NCBI GenBank assembly: GCA_014529385.2
Contig: CM043962.1
Location: forward strand, 37,351,098 to 37,415,097
Length of the DNA stretch: 64,000 bases
Direction: 5' to 3'
Source of the DNA: Adiantum capillus-veneris
Lineage: Eukaryota; Streptophyta; Polypodiopsida; Polypodiales; Pteridaceae
The notes beneath the pieces were generated by a model. The model saw only the letters and a program-made list of their open reading frames with translations. It was not told where the DNA came from and searched no databases. Position numbers and translations under genes: made by a program. Positions 42,469-53,705 of this stretch are shown here, in pieces. Within the stretch, counting starts at the first letter, position 1; each line of letters begins with the position of its first letter.

Positions 42469-43217
42469 CCACTCAATCTCACTCTTTCACTCAAAACACC
42501 GTCGATCCAAGGGGGCACACACATCCACACAGCTGGCACCGAGGGGAAACATGAAAGTAGGAGAAAGAGAAGGGGGGAAGGGGAAACAACAGCAAGAGAG
42601 GCAATTGTGGCTCGATTGCATTTCAAAAAGCATATACAGGAGCTTGCACTACCATCACCATGGCCATTTTCAAACAAAAGTTACAAAGGGGCTAGCTTGC
42701 TAGAGAACTCCAATTCGCAGGCTCCAAACGGCACTCAAAAGGCCAGGAAAAAAGGCCTTAATTTGACCCATTTTTGACTTTTATAGGGGGGGGTTTTAAT
42801 TTGAGAATTTACAATTTAATTGGTCCACTTGGCACCTTGAGTGGCATTTTTTGGGGAAGGGGGCACCGCCTTGCTCTATCTGCTCTCTTCTTCACTCTTT
42901 GCACTTGGGGGGGCATTAGTGATGTCTCTATTGCCCCCTAGCCTTTTCATTTTTTATTTTTTATCACTTCCATTTTTACATTTTTACCCCTTGGGAGAAT
43001 TTAACTTGCACTGCTCCTCTTTTGACTCATTTTGATTGATCTGTCCGGTTACTTCCTTTATTTCTCTCTCCCTCTACTTCTCTTTGGTCCCGGCCTTTGC
43101 CCGGCCTTGGCTTGTCCTTTTACTTTGCTCAGACGGCTCTTGGCTTGGCCCATTTGGCTGCTCTTGAACTCATTCTCCCTTTCTCTATGCGGAAACTATC
43201 CCCTTCCTATGCACAGG

Positions 43218-43241
43218 ACCATTAGCGATATCGCTAATGGT
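43218..43241. repeat. Perfect 24-bp palindrome in the Gypsy-3 3' LTR
   Basis: ACCATTAGCGAT followed directly by its reverse complement. It is conserved without change at 51676-51699 in the other LTR. Confidence 0.92.
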
Positions 43242-44647
43242 GCCTTGCCTTTTCCTTCAAAACTCCTAGGCGGCGTGTGAACCCGGACCCATTGGGTGCT
43301 TCGCCACATCAACATGCCAACCGCCCACTTCCATAAGCGGGCGTGCACCACCTGCACCGCCCGACACAGCCAAAACCACCATGTACGCACCCCACTGGGC
43401 CACACTCCACCGGCAGCGCCAGCTCACAGCACCCATATGGGCCGCTGCCGCCTGCGCCATAGCCATGAGCTCACGGGAGGGAGCTCCTTTCCCTTTTCAT
43501 GGTTCAAGGAGGGCTCATGCCCTGGCTGAAGTACCCCGCCACCCTCGTGTCTTCTTGGACATGTGGGGCAATGCCCAGGCCACGTGGAAGCCCTACAAAG
43601 ATTTGGGCTTTTAAGGCTTTTGAAAAGGCAAAAAAAATCTTTTAAACAAAAACTTGTTTACCCTTACTTGCAGTGCTTGCCATATTCTACTGAGAAGCCC
43701 AGTGACCGGAGTAAAAACTCCACCCAATCGCCTAGGTCATCGGCTTCAATTCCCCCTGTGCTCGTCGAATTTCAATTTCCTTGGGTCTGCTATCCAAGGC
43801 AACAAAAAACGGAAAAAATCATCTGCAACCTTTCACTATCCACGGCTCCCAACTCCATCTTTCTGTATCCTGCTGACCAAGCATCCGATTGACGCGCCGT
43901 CAATTTGTGCTAGTTCCACATGATGCACACTACCACCGAGAACCTTGGCAAGGCCAAAAAAATGCCAGATGGAGTATTATCTAGTGTTGTCAAGTGGGCT
44001 CAGACCCAGCCCCCAGAAAAAATTCAACTTTCCACAACTTGCTATCCAGAGCTCCGATTCGCAATCCGAGAAGACAGGCATGCTTCGTAACTCAAGCACT
44101 ACACATGTATATACTGACATCAGCCCGGGCCACCTGTCCCTAGCTGCCTTGTCCATCGGGAATCTACTACACACTCTTCCTTTAAACTGCAATATCTTGA
44201 GCACCGGGGCTCCGTTTGACGAGCCGTTGCATCGGCTTCTAGAGCACGTTGAGCACTACATTCTGGGACACTAATTTGGCCTTTTGGACACCTTGACCTG
44301 CCATCCCAACTGGACTATCCGCAACACTTTTGGCCTAAAAGGCCGCTTTAAGCATACATTCCTGCTACCCTTTGGCTGCCTAGGGCCTTGGCACCTGCCC
44401 TAGCCTTCTGCACTTCACTCGACTGCTGCCTCTGCCTAAAATAGACCATCTCCACGCTTCAACCAACTTTGGCTACACCATCATTGCCCAGCCCCCTCGT
44501 CGAACATTTATGTTCAACCAAAAGCATATGTACAAAACTTTGAAACTGGCACACCAAACTAATGATTAAAAGCACTCACAAAACCATAACTGTATGTACA
44601 GGCTATGTACAAAAGCTTCATCTCCTTCCTTTCACACCCTACATGCT

Positions 44648-45136
44648 TTAGGTGGGTTGCCCACCCCCCTTGACTATAATTTGTTGCACTTCAGGCACTA
44701 AATCCCTCTCGAAATACAGTTTGAGCCACACACCATTCACCCTGTTCCTAAGAAGCTTGTCATTTGCTCTTACCAGCTTCTGATAGGTCCCATTCGGAAA
44801 GGCTTTCTTCACTTTATATGGACCTGTCCACTTCTTCTGGAATGTGAAATCCAGGTAGCTTTCGTATTTCATGACTAGATCTCCTTCCTCTATCTTCTTG
44901 TCTGGCAGGTTTTGATTGAACTTGGCAACCCGCTTCTCTCTCTGCTTCACATAGTAGTCTGCCGCTACCTCTCTGTCCATCTGCAAAGCCTCCAAACTGG
45001 CTATTTGATCTTGTAGAACTCCTTGTTGAGTGGCATTGACATGCCACATACCCTTTAAAGCACCTAGATGTGCATGTACTGGCAACACAGCCTCCTTACC
45101 ATAAACTAGCTCGAACGGAGTGAAGTTTGTAGCCAC
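44648..45136 (-). pseudogene. Gypsy-3 integrase C-terminal part
   Basis: 162 codons: FTPFELVYGKEAVLPVHAHL, the coiled linker EKRVAKFNQNLPDKKIEEGD and the GPY/F-like KKWTGPYKVKKAFPNGTY. It ends shortly before the LTR. No chromodomain is present, in contrast to Gypsy-2. Confidence 0.92.
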
Positions 45137-45142
45137 TTTATT

Positions 45143-45664
45143 CTAAATTTGCTTCCACTCAGCTTCCTGCTTATACACGTACTTTGTTAACATCTTGACA
45201 ATTTGACCATTAGCACTTTCGACTAAACCATTGCATTGGGGATGATAGGGTGAGGAAAACCGATGCTGAATCTTTAGCTTTTCCACCAATGCACTCATGA
45301 GCTTGCTTCTAAACCCCTGAACCCTATTAGAAACTAACACCCATGGAACACCAAAATGGCAACATATATTATCAAACACAAACTGAGCCACCACATTGGC
45401 ATTTACTTCCTTCACTGCTTTGGCCTCGATCCATCTTGTAAGGTAGTCAATGGCTACCACCACGTATTTCTTACCTCTTGTAGACTTTGGGAGAGGGCCT
45501 ATGGCGCCCAGACTCCACTTCTCAAAAGCACTTTGTGTGATGATGGCACCCCGTGTCTCCGCTACCAGTCGTCTTTCACCTATAGTTTGACACTCGTGGC
45601 ACGTCTTGCACCAGTAATGCACGTCGTTCACAATGGAAGTACACCAAAGGCCTACTCTAAGCAC
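45143..45664 (-). pseudogene. Gypsy-3 integrase core
   Basis: 173 codons: WCKTCHECQTIGERR (CC of the zinc domain), SLGAIGPLPKSTRGKKYVVV with the first catalytic residue read as G-A-I-G rather than the usual D, second position VSNRVQGFRS with Asn instead of Asp, and HPQCNGLVESANGQIVKM with the Glu. Two of three catalytic positions are thus changed. The HH half of the zinc domain (CHEESGHQG) lies upstream at about 45690-45720 after a stop. Confidence 0.9.
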
Positions 45665-45781
45665 TCAAAACAGAACTTGATCTTTGCCCTGGTGTCCGCT
45701 CTCTTCATGGCATTGCTCCAGCACCATTCCTATCTCCTCTTTGTACAACACCCAATAGGAGATTTCAGAGGTCTTTTGGAG

Positions 45782-45790
45782 GGCCTTTTG
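45782..45790. repeat. 9-bp target duplication, left copy
   Basis: GGCCTTTTG, repeated exactly at 46738-46746. Removing the 947-bp insert plus one copy makes the Gypsy-3 pol frame run through without a shift. Confidence 0.82.
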
Positions 45791-46737
45791 GAAGAGAGAG
45801 GAAAATAAGCTCCTCCAATGAGAGAAGAGCCTACGTTACGTAGAAAAATAGATTGATATTAACAAAAATATAAAAGGTGTCCCTCTCCTCATTTAATAAT
45901 CTAGTGGTCCTTGAAGACGAGCACTCTCTTTCATTTAATGCGAGCACCTTTTTCAAAAGGTAGATGCGGTGCATTTGATACGGGCTACGTCATCACTAGA
46001 ACTCAAAAAGTCACAAAACTATCAAGTGGTGGAAGATTTTGAAACTTTTGATATTGTCAATGCGTCCGGAACGCACATATCTCCTAGAAATGAATGTCCA
46101 ATTGCCTCGCTCAGACATCCAAAGAGGCAAAAAAATGTCAAAAAGCCCTAAAGGAACATTTTACTAACGGCGCGCGAGGGGCCATTCCAAAATTTTGTAA
46201 TGCCTCCTCGCGCGCCGTTAGTAAAAAGCCCCTTTTTCCTCTTTTTAGGGAGCTTTTTGAGAGGAAAATGTCCAAAAACCTCTAAAAAGGGGCTTTCTGG
46301 AAAGGTAAGTGTCCAAAAGTCACTAAAAGGAGCTTTGTACTAACGACGCGCAGAGGGGCATTCTAGAATTTTGGAATGCCTCCTCGCGCGCCATTAGTAA
46401 AAAGCCCCTTTTTCCTCTTTTTAGGGAGCTTTTTGAGAGGAAAATGTCCAAAAACCTCTAAAAAGGGGCTTTCTGGAAAGATAAGTGTCCAAAAATCACT
46501 AAAAGGAGCTTTGTACTAACGGCGCGCAGAGGGGCATTCTAGAATTTAGAAATGCCTCCTCGCGCGCCTTAAGTAAAAAGCCCATTTTTTGGGGTTTTTT
46601 GACATTTTTTGCCTCGCCGGTTGTCGGAATGAGGCAAGTAGACATTCGTTTTTAGGGTATTTTGGCGTTCTGGACGCATTGGTGGTGTCAAAAGCCTCAA
46701 AATCTATGAGATCTTCACCTACTAGTGTTAATTTGCA
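45791..46737. mobile_element. 947-bp non-autonomous DNA transposon in Gypsy-3 pol (9-bp target duplication)
   Basis: Inserted between the second RNase H and the integrase of Gypsy-3. The 9-bp direct duplication is the size made by Mutator-like elements. Long inverted repeats (45994-46150 against 46590-46727, beginning CACTAG) lie inside the ends rather than at them. The centre consists of three 176-bp tandem units, each with a GC-rich palindrome. No ORF. The class is inferred from duplication size only. Confidence 0.75.
46163..46600. repeat. Three tandem 176-bp units with GC-rich stem-loops
   Basis: The motif ACTAACG-CGCGC starts at 46163, 46339 and 46515, exactly 176 bp apart. In each unit it pairs with GCGCGCC-TTAGT about 45 bp on (unit 1: CTAACGGCGCGCGAGG with CCTCGCGCGCCGTTAG). 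Confidence 0.9.
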
Positions 46738-46747
46738 GGCCTTTTGT

Positions 46748-47472
46748 ACTGCTCTTCTCTTTTGCAACTTGGACAAACCTTCAAAACATTGCCCTATACC
46801 CAAAAAACCTTCAATTTCCTTAAGAGTCTCCCTACCTGCATAAGTGGTTGGGACCGCATATAGACCTGCAACATGCACCTGTACTTTGCTACTAGCTAAC
46901 TGATCCACCTCTTGATTCTGCTCTCTCCGCACATGCTTGAATTGGACTTCTTCAAAAGACTTCAACATCTTCTTGATGGGAAAAAACCAATGCTTCAAAG
47001 AATCGCGCTTTACCTGCCATCGGCCTAGTAGTTGCTTGATGACTAGCAACGCATCTCCCTTCACCACCAACCTTGAAATTCCAAACTCTATGCACTGCTT
47101 TAAACCCAAATGCAAAGTGAGATACCCCACCTCATTATTGGTGTGGAAATCCTCTAGATCATACGCCTTCGAGAATATAGCTTTGCTGTGTGGGTCGTGT
47201 ATCACCACACCTCTTCCTGCCTTCTGCACTACCCTTCGATAGGCTCCATCAAAACACATTGTAAAAGCATCCTCCAAGTCGGGTTCCTCCTTAGCTTCAT
47301 CTCGCACCACTCTTGGATAGGCCAGCAAATCAATGGCTTTGCTAACAAGAATGTCTGCCAGGTGAGACCGACTTATGTGATCTACCTTGAACTCGAACTC
47401 GAACTCTTGTAGCTCCAACACCCATTTCATAATACTCCTTCCTGGCTTAAAATGTAGCACTACCTCTGGCAA
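46748..47472 (-). pseudogene. Gypsy-3 second RNase H domain
   Basis: Minus-strand frame from 47472 (the ORF nominally runs to 46546 into the inserted element). MCFDGAYRRVVQKAGRGVVI, TNNEVGYLTLHLGLKQCIEF, LVVKGDALLVIKQLLGRWQV and EQNQEVDQLAS carry the acidic residues of an RNase H fold. An additional RNase H at this place is a Tat-lineage hallmark. The N-terminal part (VLELQEFEFEFKVDH) belongs to the tail of the first RNase H. Confidence 0.88.
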
Positions 47473-47977
47473 TAGTATTAGCCGTCAACACAAAAAACTT
47501 ACGCACAATTAAATGGACTTTGAACTTCCTGCAAGCAAAGACTAGAGCCATCACCCATTGCTTAGCTTCAATGTAGGTAGCCTCTCCTGGGCTAATCACC
47601 CTGCTCTCGAAGTATATCGGCTTGTAGCTTCTCCCTACCTTTTGTAGCAGAACCACTCCAATAGCAACCGTGCCCACCGTCATAGACACATAGAAGTCGT
47701 CCTCTTGATTGGGAGGACACACTGCTGGCAATTGACATAAAATCTCTTTGACTCTATCAAAAGACTCCTGAGCTTCCCCATCCCACTCATAACCATGCAC
47801 TTGCTGAGCCCTCTTTTGCAGAGGATGCAAATATTGCGACAGCATCCAAAAGAAACGTGACAAATACTTCAACTTATGAACAAATGAAGCCAAACCTTGA
47901 GCATCTGATGGTGGCTCCATCAGCACCAATGCCTTCACCTTCTCGGGATCAGCCTCTTTACCGTTTTGCGACACCAC
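47447..47977 (-). pseudogene. Gypsy-3 RT thumb and first RNase H
   Basis: 176 codons: KVKALVLMEPPSDAQGLASF, LKYLSRFFWMLSQYLHPLQK, the RNase H strand DDFYVSMTVGTVAIGVVLLQ (first Asp of the family replaced), KPIYFESRVISPGEATYIEA. Frame lost at the end near 47450. Confidence 0.9.
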
Positions 47978-47989
47978 ATGACCTAACAG

Positions 47990-48491
47990 CTATGCTCGAG
48001 GCTGCACTAGCTTGCACTTCTTGGGGTTTAACTGGCCTCCTCCTTCATCAAGCCTCTGAAAGCATAATTCGAGCTTCCATAGGTGCTCTGACCTTGAACT
48101 GTAGCAGCCGATATCATCCATGAAGACCCTAATAAAGCGGCCCAAGTATGGACCAAATACCCTGTTCATCCAACCTTGGAAGGTGGCATATGCATTTACT
48201 AATCCAAATGGCATCCTGCGGTAAGCGAAACAACCCCATGGAGATATGAATATGGTCTTCAAACAACTGATCTTCAAGTGCAATCCCTATTTGAAAATAT
48301 CCTGAAAAGCCATCCATAATTGAGTATCTTTCATACCCAGCCACCTGGTTTAGGATCTTGTCTTGAAACGGCAAGGGATAGTGATTCCTCTTGGTCGCGG
48401 CATTCAGTGGCTTGTAGTCGACACACACTCTCCATTTCCCATTCTTCTTAGGGTTTATGACCACTGGCAAGACCCACTCTGCCTCTTTCAC
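47990..48491 (-). pseudogene. Gypsy-3 reverse transcriptase
   Basis: Two overlapping frames: 48129-48491 (GKWRVCVDYKPLNAATKRNH, YSIMDGFSGYFQIGI) and 47990-48283 (WGCFAYRRMPFGLVNAYATF, VFMDDIGCYSSRSEHLWKLE with an FMDD catalytic box). The shift lies near 48270. Confidence 0.92.
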
Positions 48492-48773
48492 AGGATATAT
48501 GATGCCAGCATCTAGTAGCTTATTGATCTCCTGCCAAAGGACTTCCTTTTGGATTTCCCCTAGTCTTCTCAGCTTCTATGCTTTAGTCTTATGCCCCTCT
48601 TTAAGAACAATCTTGTGTTCCACCCCCTTTGCACCTCGCAAATGCTTGTACTCCGTCGCAAATAAATTTGGACAGGACTCACACAGTTGAACATAGCCTT
48701 CCTTTTCACCCTTGGTTAAATCTTCACTCAACATGCTTGAAACCTCCTCTATGCTTAAACCATGATCTTGAGG

Positions 48774-49404
48774 CTACATACCTTCTTCTTTAGGTGGGGA
48801 GTTGTCTATGGTGACCCCGAATAAGTCTGCATCTAACTTCAACATGTCATCCTCGCTCTCCTCTTCCTCTACGCTAGTATAGCCTTCATCATAGCCCGTC
48901 TCTGTCTCGTACTCATAGCTCGTCGTGTCGCCCCCATCTTTAACTACCATAGGATGAGAACTGCTCTCCTTAGTCTTCAAATCAAGCACAATTTGTCTGC
49001 CTTTCTCTTTGTCAGGTAACATGAACACTTTGCTCTCCCAATCCTGCTTAGCTCCTATTGCCAAAAGCCATGGCCTACCCAAAATGATTGGATAAGCATT
49101 ATCCCCTGCCTTTATCATGAAAAAGTCTATCAAGCACTCTATGCCCATCACCTTGACCTTTACATCCCTACGTCACACCCAGACACCTGGCTTTGGTATG
49201 GTTGGCCATCCTGATGCGCAGATTTGACCTGACTACCACCTTGAATCCCGTCTCTTTCATGGCTGCTTCCGTCATGACACAAACCTGTGCACCACCATCT
49301 ATGTAGGCTTGTACCTGCATCCTCTTCTCTATAATCGCATCCACCAATGGAAGAATGTATGTGGGGCTACCTACCCTCAAAGCCATGTTTTGCACTGCTT
49401 GCAC
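48774..49404 (-). pseudogene. Gypsy-3 protease and spacer to RT
   Basis: Two frames. 49168-49404 has VQAYIDGGAQVCVMTEAAM, the retropepsin active site with G replacing S/T (D-G-G-A). 48774-49151 has the closing YPIILGRPWLLAIGAK block and then an acidic spacer (SVEEEESEDDMLKLDADLFG). Confidence 0.85.
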
Positions 49405-49553
49405 ATTTCCCTTAGGTCTTGGCAGCCTGGTGCTAACACTTGTGGACCACTACCTTCTTAACTTTGGATTTAAAGCTAACACCTAACCAAAAGTAATATT
49501 TGCCTTTTGATTTTGAACATCACTCACCAGATTGTACTTGGGATAGCCACGTC

Positions 49554-50041
49554 CTAGCTGGAAATATTCTTGCTTGATCTTGTGATGCCTCCTCCTTTTG
49601 CTAGGCTCGGGTTGCTCTCTACTTCATACACCTTCTCTTTGCCTTTGCGAGCCCTAGTTTCCCGCTCTGTATCTGTCTCCCTCTCAGCTCTTGCCCTCTT
49701 ATTAGCCAAAACTTCAGCATCCTGCTTATCCACCCCTATGATGTTTACTCTCGGGACCTCACCTCCATTTTGCGGAGCTTGCTGCATAGGATTCTCCACC
49801 GCTTGCTCTCTTGGACCTTGTATTGCCCCTGACCTCGACCTCCACCAAAAAGCGGGTAAATGCCTCCTCTCTCTCTCGACGGTTGAGGACAATCAGGTGC
49901 ATAGTTCCCTTCTTCTCCACAATTATAACACCTACCTAGCAGTGGCCTTGCCCTGCCCCTTGCTCCTCTTGGTTGTCCTCTATACATGACATTGAGCCGC
50001 AACTCCTGCATTTTCTCGGAAAAATCTTGCACCGTGCGCAC
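49554..50041 (-). pseudogene. Gypsy-3 gag zinc-knuckle region
   Basis: RCYNCGEEGNYAPDCPQPS is a CCHC knuckle in which the His position is Asn (C-x2-C-x4-N-x4-C). It is followed by basic low-complexity sequence (RARAERETDTERETRARKGK) in the next frame. Confidence 0.82.
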
Positions 50042-50248
50042 CCAATTTTACGCCACAACAACTACACCTCGGTTTCCATGATTATCTTCGTGTACATCTT
50101 CCCTCGGACTCTGCGTTTGAACATGGGCCATCATCTCATAGCCTGACACACCCTACTCTATCTTCTTCTTTATCTTTCTACTCTTTGATTGGGCAATTGC
50201 TACTGCACCATTGTAATTCTGTGGGCTCTCAAAATTGACCTTTTTCTC

Positions 50249-50554
50249 TCACTTTGGGATACAGACACTCCATGAATTTGTCCAGCTTGAAATAGTCTCC
50301 ATTAGCCAATTGCATGGCTGCCGCACTGGCTCTGCCCAACACTCTTCAAAATGACCCAAAAAAAAATTGAACTCTTCACTTACATCTTGCTTAAGTGTCT
50401 TCAGCCTTGCATCCATTTCGACTGGGGAAGTCTCCTTGCGGAATTCGTGAAGAAACCTCGCCCTTAGAGCCGACCATGCTTGCTTTGGCTCACCTTCTAA
50501 TGTGTCATACCATGCTTTAGCTCTACCACGCATCACCAAAGGAAAAGTCTGCAT
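50249..50554 (-). pseudogene. Gypsy-3 gag capsid domain
   Basis: 101 codons: FPLVMRGRAKAWYDTLEGEP, SALRARFLHEFRKETSPVEM and LKQDVSEEFNFFLGHFEECW, a standard retrotransposon gag. Upstream sequence to 50690 encodes further gag (WMPDFELYMLSLRM on the minus strand) in a broken frame. Confidence 0.9.
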
Positions 50555-50730
50555 TTTGCTATCCTAGTTCGGCATACGCAACGATAGCATATACAGCTCG
50601 AAATCTGGCATCCACTCGTCAGGGCTCTCTTCTCCTGTGAAAATCGGTCCATAGCTTCTAGCTGCCATAACTTCCAACGCAAAAAACCGCTTCTTTTTTA
50701 TTGATTGGGAGCAATTGGCGTGCTCCTGCG

Positions 50731-52965
50731 TGGGGCCTCTCAATAGCTCAGGGTATTCACAACACCCCTATTCTCTCGGAAAACACCTTCAAAGAAACAA
50801 TCTACACTAGCAGACCACCACCTGTTCAATTTCCACTGCTCACACCCTCTACAAATCCACCACACAAGGTACACCTGCTATCACTGCCAATCTCCACCCT
50901 TACACACACACACAGCCACTCAATCTCACTCTTTCACTCAAAACACCGTCGATCCAAGGGGGCACACACATCCACACAGCTGGCACCGAGGGGAAACATT
51001 AAAGTAGGAGAAAGAGAAGGGGGGAAGGGGAAACAACAGCAAGAGAGGCAATTGTGGCTCAATTGCACTTCAAAAATCATATATAGGAGCTTGCACTACC
51101 ATCACCATGGCCATTTTCAAACAAAAGTTACAAAGGGGCTAGCTTGCTAGAGAACTCCACTTTGCAGGCTTCAAACGGCACTCAAAAGGCCAGGAAAAAA
51201 GCCCTTAATTTGATCCATTTTTTACTTTTATAGGGAGGGGCCTTTAATTTGGGAATTTACAATTTAATTGGTCCACTTGGCACCTTGAATTGGCATTTTT
51301 TGGGAAAGGGGGCACCACCTTGCTCTATCTGCTCTCTTCTTCACTCTTTGCACTTGGGGGGGCATTAGCAATGTCGCTATTGCCCCCTAGCCTTTTCATT
51401 TTTTATTTTTTATCACTTCCTTTTTTACATTTTTACCCCTTGGGGGAATTTAACTTGCACTCCTCCTCTTTTGACTCATCTTGATTTATGTGTCCAGCTC
51501 TTCTTGGCACTTCTTGGCACTTCTTCCTTTATTTCTCTCTCCCTCTACTTCTCTTTGGTCCCGGCCTTGGCTTGTCCTTTTACTTTGCCCGGATGGCTCT
51601 TGGCTTGGCCCATTTGGCTGCTCTTGAACTCATTCTCCCTCTCTGTGTGGGAACTATCCCCTTCCTATGCACAGGACCATTAGCGATATCGCTAATGGTG
51701 CCTTGCCTTTTCCTTTAAAACTCCTAGGCGGCGTGTGAATCCAGCCCCATTGGTCGCTTCGCCACATTAGCATGTCGACCGCCCAGTTCCACAAGCGGGT
51801 GTGCCCCACCTGCGCCTCCTTGCCCGGCCCTAACCACCGCGTACGCACCCCACTGGGCCACACTCCACCGGCAGCGCCAGCTCACAGCGCCCATATGGGC
51901 CACCGCCGCCTGCGCCATAGCCCTGAGCTCACGAGAAGGAGCTCCCTTCCCTTTTCATGGTTCAAGGAGGGCTCATGCCTTGGCTGATGTACCCCGCCAC
52001 CCCCGTGTCTTCTTGCGCATCTGGGGCAATGCCCGGGCCACGTGGCATCCATACAAAGCTTTGGCCTTTTAAGGCTTTTGAAAAGGCCAAAAAAATCCTT
52101 TAAGCAAAAACTTGTTTACCCTAACTTGCAGTGCCTGCCATATTCTACTGAGAAGCCCAGTTGACTGGAGTAAAAACTCCACCCAATCGCGTAGGTCATC
52201 GGCTTCAATCCCCCCCGTGCTCGTCGAATTTCAATTTCCCTGCGTCTGCTATCCAAGGCCACAGAAAACGGAAAAAATCATCTACAACCTTTCACTATCC
52301 ACGACTCCCAACTCCATCTTTCTGTATCTTGCTGACCAAGCATCCGATTGATGCACCGCCAGTTTGTGCTAATTCCACATGATGCACACTACCACTGAGA
52401 ACCTTAGCGATGCCAAAACAATGCCAGATGGCGCATTTCTAGTGGTGTCAAGTGGGCTAAGACCCGGGCTAAAGACCCGGGCTAAGACCCCCCCGGAAAA
52501 AATTCAACTTGCCACAACTTGCTATACAGAGCTCCGATTTGCAATCCGAGAAGACATGCATGCTCCGTAACTCAGGCACTACACATGCATATACTGACAT
52601 CAACCTGGGCCACCTGTCCCCAGCTGCCCTATCCATCCGAAATCTGCTCCACACTCTTCCTTTAAACTGCAATACCTTGAGCACCGGGGCTCCCTTTGAT
52701 GAGCCGTCTGGACCGGCTTCTAGAGCACGTTGAACACTACATTCTAGGAACCTGATTTGGCCTTTCGGGGGACACCTTGACCTGGAATCCCATCTGGACT
52801 ATCCTGCAACACTTTTGGCCTAAAAAGCCTCTTTAAGCATACATTCCTGCTACCCTTTGGCTACCTAGGACCTTGGCACCTACCCTAGCCTTCTGCACTG
52901 CACTCGCCTGCTGCCTCTGCTTGGTATAGACCATCTCCCCGCTTCGACCAACTTTGGTTGTACCA
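50731..52965 (-). repeat. Gypsy-3 5' LTR
   Basis: Direct repeat of 42264-44480, with the palindrome at 51676-51699 and a short CA run. Confidence 0.9.
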
Positions 52966-53459
52966 ATGTAGCCTCCCAATATTGTATGTATGCACCTATT
53001 TCCAAGTACCTTTGAAAACTTGTCAGATCACACTTACCGACAATGGGTGGATCATATCTTTGTTTGATTGCATCAATGGCAAACAACATACCTAGTATTT
53101 ATGCCCTATAAAAATTTCTTTACAGATTCTTGAAATTGTAATTAATGGTCAGCCTTATATATTGAATGCCTTAATCTTACAAGTCTGAGTCCCTACTTGG
53201 CTTTCTTTTGTTTCTAAGAAACATTGCCTACATGTATCATCTGTGATTGAAAAACCAAGAAAAAAAAGAAACTGAAAGAATTACCTCATTCTCGTGATCA
53301 AAACCCGCTTTGGTCTTGTTCGTCTTGTATCGTGCTTTTCCATGAAAACTTGTGTCTGTCAAAGTTGTGAATCTTCAAGAATGTTTGCCGATTTCCAAGA
53401 GAACTCATTCCCAATTCCTGGCTCGTAGCCCACGACCTTGTCTTTGTGAGGGTACTTGA

Positions 53460-53705
53460 TTACGTGATCCATGGTAATTGACATACATGGTCATTGAAGA
53501 CATAAAAACTTGGCACTTCCCTTATGCCCCACCTAATTGACACCTTTTCCGTGTCAAACAGTGGTTGAAAAATTTTCATATCGAAGAACTTGTTATGAAA
53601 TTCAAGGTCCTTCAAGCTTCGGACCTTGACAAATTTATTTCCAAAAATGTTGTCGATTTCTGCAACCTCGAGCTCCTTGTTGAAAGTATTTTTGGAAAAC
53701 CTTGT
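53460..53705 (-). pseudogene. Unknown coding-like stretch in the short-LTR element
   Basis: An open frame of about 80 codons without ATG at its start: KELEVAEIDNIFGNKFVKVR, LEFHNKFFDMKIFQPLFDTE, VSIRWGIREVPSFYVFNDHV. Composition and lack of stops suggest real coding ancestry. The next frame downstream continues plausibly (MDHVIKYPHKDKVVGYEPG). Not recognised. Confidence 0.4.

Larger units (their letters stand above)
42264..44480 (-). repeat. Gypsy-3 3' LTR
   Basis: Direct repeat of 50731-52965. It holds a CA microsatellite (42435-42467) longer than in the other copy, and a perfect 24-bp palindrome at 43218-43241. The 44480 end reads TACACCA, equivalent to TGTACCA at 52965. Confidence 0.9.
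42264..52965 (-). mobile_element. Gypsy-3: Tat-like Gypsy element
   Basis: LTRs of about 2.2 kb (42264-44480, 50731-52965) enclose a minus-strand gag-pol: gag, zinc knuckle, protease, RT, RNase H, a second RNase H-like domain and integrase. The extra RNase H between RT-RH and integrase is typical of the Tat lineage. A purine-rich GAGGGGGCTGGG tract precedes the 3' LTR on the minus strand. I could not find a clear primer site or target duplication; the outer LTR boundary on the 42264/50731 side is uncertain by some tens of bases. It is inserted in the short-LTR element and is itself interrupted at 45791-46737. Confidence 0.9.

Noticed and set aside
42162-43923. Several ORFs of 60-130 codons within the Gypsy-3 LTRs, present in both LTRs
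   Set aside because: They are explained by GC-rich LTR sequence; the pairs (for example 42162-42554 and 50701-51150) are repeated because the LTR is, and they show no known domain.
45994-46727. A CACTA or piggyBac MITE defined by the CACTAG inverted repeats in Gypsy-3
   Set aside because: The flanks do not match as 3-bp or TTAA duplications (CAT left, TTAA right), whereas the 9-bp duplication further out matches exactly and restores the pol frame. A nested smaller element is still possible.
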